Shown: positions 5,792 to 7,019 of the stretch, in pieces
Numbering within the stretch: position 1 is the stretch's first letter
Layout of the letters: each line of letters opens with the position of its first letter
NCBI GenBank assembly: GCA_020723545.1
Contig: DYIS01000027.1
Coordinates: forward strand, 8,009-15,027
Source: Ktedonobacter racemifer
Lineage (GTDB): Bacteria; Chloroflexota; DTOL01; JACQYG01
DNA: 7,019 bases
Direction: 5' to 3'
Made by a program: the position numbers and the translations under genes
Notes under the pieces: generated by a model
What the model was told of the DNA's origin: nothing
The model's input: the letters and a program-made list of their open reading frames with translations, nothing else
Databases searched by the model: none

Positions 5792-5821
5792 AGTATAACA
5801 GAAGCCCCTTGAGGGTGTCAA
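5792..5821 (-). promoter_or_regulatory. Near-consensus sigma-70 promoter for the wzz/BY-kinase operon
   Basis: On the minus strand, TTGACA (5816-5821, a perfect -35) is followed after 18 bases by TATACT (5792-5797), or after 17 bases by TTATAC. Transcription would begin near 5785, leaving a leader of about 15 bases that still includes the AGGA ribosome site of the first wzz gene. The -35 box contains the TGA stop codon of the upstream coiled-coil gene. Confidence 0.7.
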
Positions 5822-7019
5822 TGAACCGCATCCTCCCATTCCTTTATCTCTTGCTGCAGGTGAGCCAGGCTTCGCCGTCTCTGCATCTCGAAGAGCTCGG
5901 CCAACGCTTCCACCCGTCGCTGCAGGTAGCGCCGATCCTCCTCCCATTGCTTGACCTGGCTGGCCAAGAGGGCCCCTTGCTCCTGCTGCACTAGGGTCAG
6001 TTGCTCGAGATCGGCGCCCTGCTCTAGAGTTCGCCGCTCGGTAGCCTCGGCCAGAAGCTGTAGTGCCGGGACCTCCCGGGCCCAACGGTCCTCGGTCAAC
6101 GCCTCCAGTTGCCCCAGGCGCTCCTGGTTTTGTTTCAAATCCTCCCCCATCCGGGTCATCTGGCTCACCTGGTCCATGGCACTGTCCAGCCTCTCCGCTA
6201 GAACTTGAACCTTTTCTCTCAACTCTCGGTTCTGGCGCACGAGCTCTTCGACGTATTGGCGCAAGGCGGTCAGCTCGCCGATGTCCTGGGTCTGTTGCTT
6301 CGCGTAATGCTTCAAGGCGCCACTGATCTCCACTGTACGGTGATACAGGTTCTCCTCCCGGGTCTGGATCTTGCTGATCTCCTGCTTGCTCTGGGCCACC
6401 TCCGTGGCCACAAGGCGCGCCTGGCTGGAGGCGCGTTCCATCGCCTGCCTCACATCATCTATGGCGCGGGCCAATTCCGTGCGCCAATTCTCCACGTCGC
6501 TTTGGAGCGAGGCCAGGGCCTGTGTCAACTGGGCCTGCTGGTTCCGGAGCGTTTCCCTGATGGGTTCTAATGCGCTTAATCGTTCCATAGTCTTCACGCG
6601 CTCGGATTCCACCTGCCCCAGGCGCTCGGCCAGGGAAAGGGACTGCTTGGTCAAGGCCTCCACGTTAGAGGCCAGGGCAGCCAGGGATGCGGTGCTTCGT
6701 TTTGTGTCCTCGGCGTGGAGCGCCAACCTGGCCTCCAGAGAATCGCAGCGCTTGCCCAGTGCGTCCAGGGCCAGGCGTAGCCCCGCCTGTGCCTTGGCCC
6801 CTTGCTCCTGCTCCAGGCGCTTTAACTCCAGGGCTTTTGTCTCTCCCTCCTGCCGCCGCCGGTCTCGCTCCTCCCAATGGGCCAGTTGGCCCTTGATCGA
6901 GGTGATCTCCGACTCCAGGGAGCGCCACCTCTCGATCTGTTGCTGGGCGGCCTTCAGCGCCACCTGGATTTCCCCGAGCCGGCCCTCCGTGTTTTGACTG
7001 CTGGCCAGTTGGCTGTCCA
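5818..7019 (-). CDS. Long coiled-coil protein of unknown function (N-terminus beyond the right edge)
   Basis: About 399 C-terminal residues are visible and the frame is open to the window edge. A GTG at 6963 could in theory start it, but the coding pattern continues upstream unbroken, so the gene is most likely truncated by the window. The sequence is almost wholly heptad-like, rich in Glu, Gln, Leu, Arg and Ala, and nearly free of Gly and Pro over long stretches. There are no membrane segments, signal or catalytic motifs in the visible part, so a cytoplasmic rod-like protein is likely. It ends WEDAVH, 47 bp before the first wzz gene. An attached N-terminal enzyme domain is possible but cannot be seen. 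SMC-like, chemoreceptor-like or methyltransferase-coiled-coil proteins are alternatives; I do not recognise the family. Confidence 0.8.
   Translation of the reverse strand, partial: DSQLASSQNTEGRLGEIQVALKAAQQQIERWRSLESEITSIKGQLAHWEERDRRRQEGETKALELKRLEQEQGAKAQAGLRLALDALGKRCDSLEARLALHAEDTKRSTASLAALASNVEALTKQSLSLAERLGQVESERVKTMERLSALEPIRETLRNQQAQLTQALASLQSDVENWRTELARAIDDVRQAMERASSQARLVATEVAQSKQEISKIQTREENLYHRTVEISGALKHYAKQQTQDIGELTALRQYVEELVRQNRELREKVQVLAERLDSAMDQVSQMTRMGEDLKQNQERLGQLEALTEDRWAREVPALQLLAEATERRTLEQGADLEQLTLVQQEQGALLASQVKQWEEDRRYLQRRVEALAELFEMQRRRSLAHLQQEIKEWEDAVH

Noticed and set aside
5771..6085. Upstream in-frame extension of the first wzz gene by about 105 codons
   Set aside because: It overlaps the coiled-coil gene in another frame, has low-complexity Gly/Arg/Ala-rich translation, and the ATG at 5770 has a ribosome site, promoter and family-like N-terminus.
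6963..6963. GTG at 6963 as the true start of the coiled-coil gene
   Set aside because: The frame continues without a stop and with coding-like residues to the window edge, and there is no good ribosome site before the GTG; a truncated gene is more likely.

Overview
All the genes in this 7 kb window lie on the minus strand, in a GC-rich bacterial genome with many CTG, GCC and GGC codons and GTG and TTG starts. I see no RNA genes, transposases, CRISPR arrays or phage genes. The gene set suggests Chloroflexota (Anaerolineae or Dehalococcoidia-like): a PknB-type kinase, an SLBB-HhH ComEA, a separate BY-kinase next to Wzz-type membrane proteins, and a CDF transporter with extra C-terminal domains. 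The phylum call is an inference with modest confidence. The two ends of the window are cut: the first gene in transcription order (high coordinates) lacks its N-terminus and the last (low coordinates) lacks its C-terminus.

In transcription order (right to left), the window opens with a long coiled-coil protein of unknown function (7019 to 5818). Its stop codon overlaps a near-consensus sigma-70 promoter that appears to drive a polysaccharide chain-length and export module. This module holds three Wzz/Wzc-N-type polysaccharide co-polymerases (5770-5054, 5008-4346, 4343-3687). The second and third are tandem duplicates, 2 bp apart and about 55% identical by hand count. A stand-alone bacterial tyrosine-kinase (CpsD/CapB type) follows (3622-2936). 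Together they look like the regulatory half of a capsule or exopolysaccharide system; no polymerase, flippase or glycosyltransferase lies within the window.

Next comes a zinc-type CDF efflux protein (2850-1435) with three C-terminal ferredoxin-like domains instead of one. It is followed by an SLBB-HhH ComEA-like DNA-binding protein (1374-802), a small Mth938-domain protein (785-444), and the N-terminal 118 residues of a PknB-family Ser/Thr kinase (355 to 1).

The most notable unexplained signal is a set of three near-identical 18-19 bp palindromes centred on ACTAGT, with consensus TTCTTYACTAGTMAAGAA (allowing one inserted base in the middle copy). All three are intergenic: one abuts the CDF start codon, one lies between the CDF and kinase genes, and one lies between the kinase gene and the last wzz gene. 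They look like operators of a dimeric regulator that would connect the kinase and the transporter. No known regulator could be named from the sequence alone.
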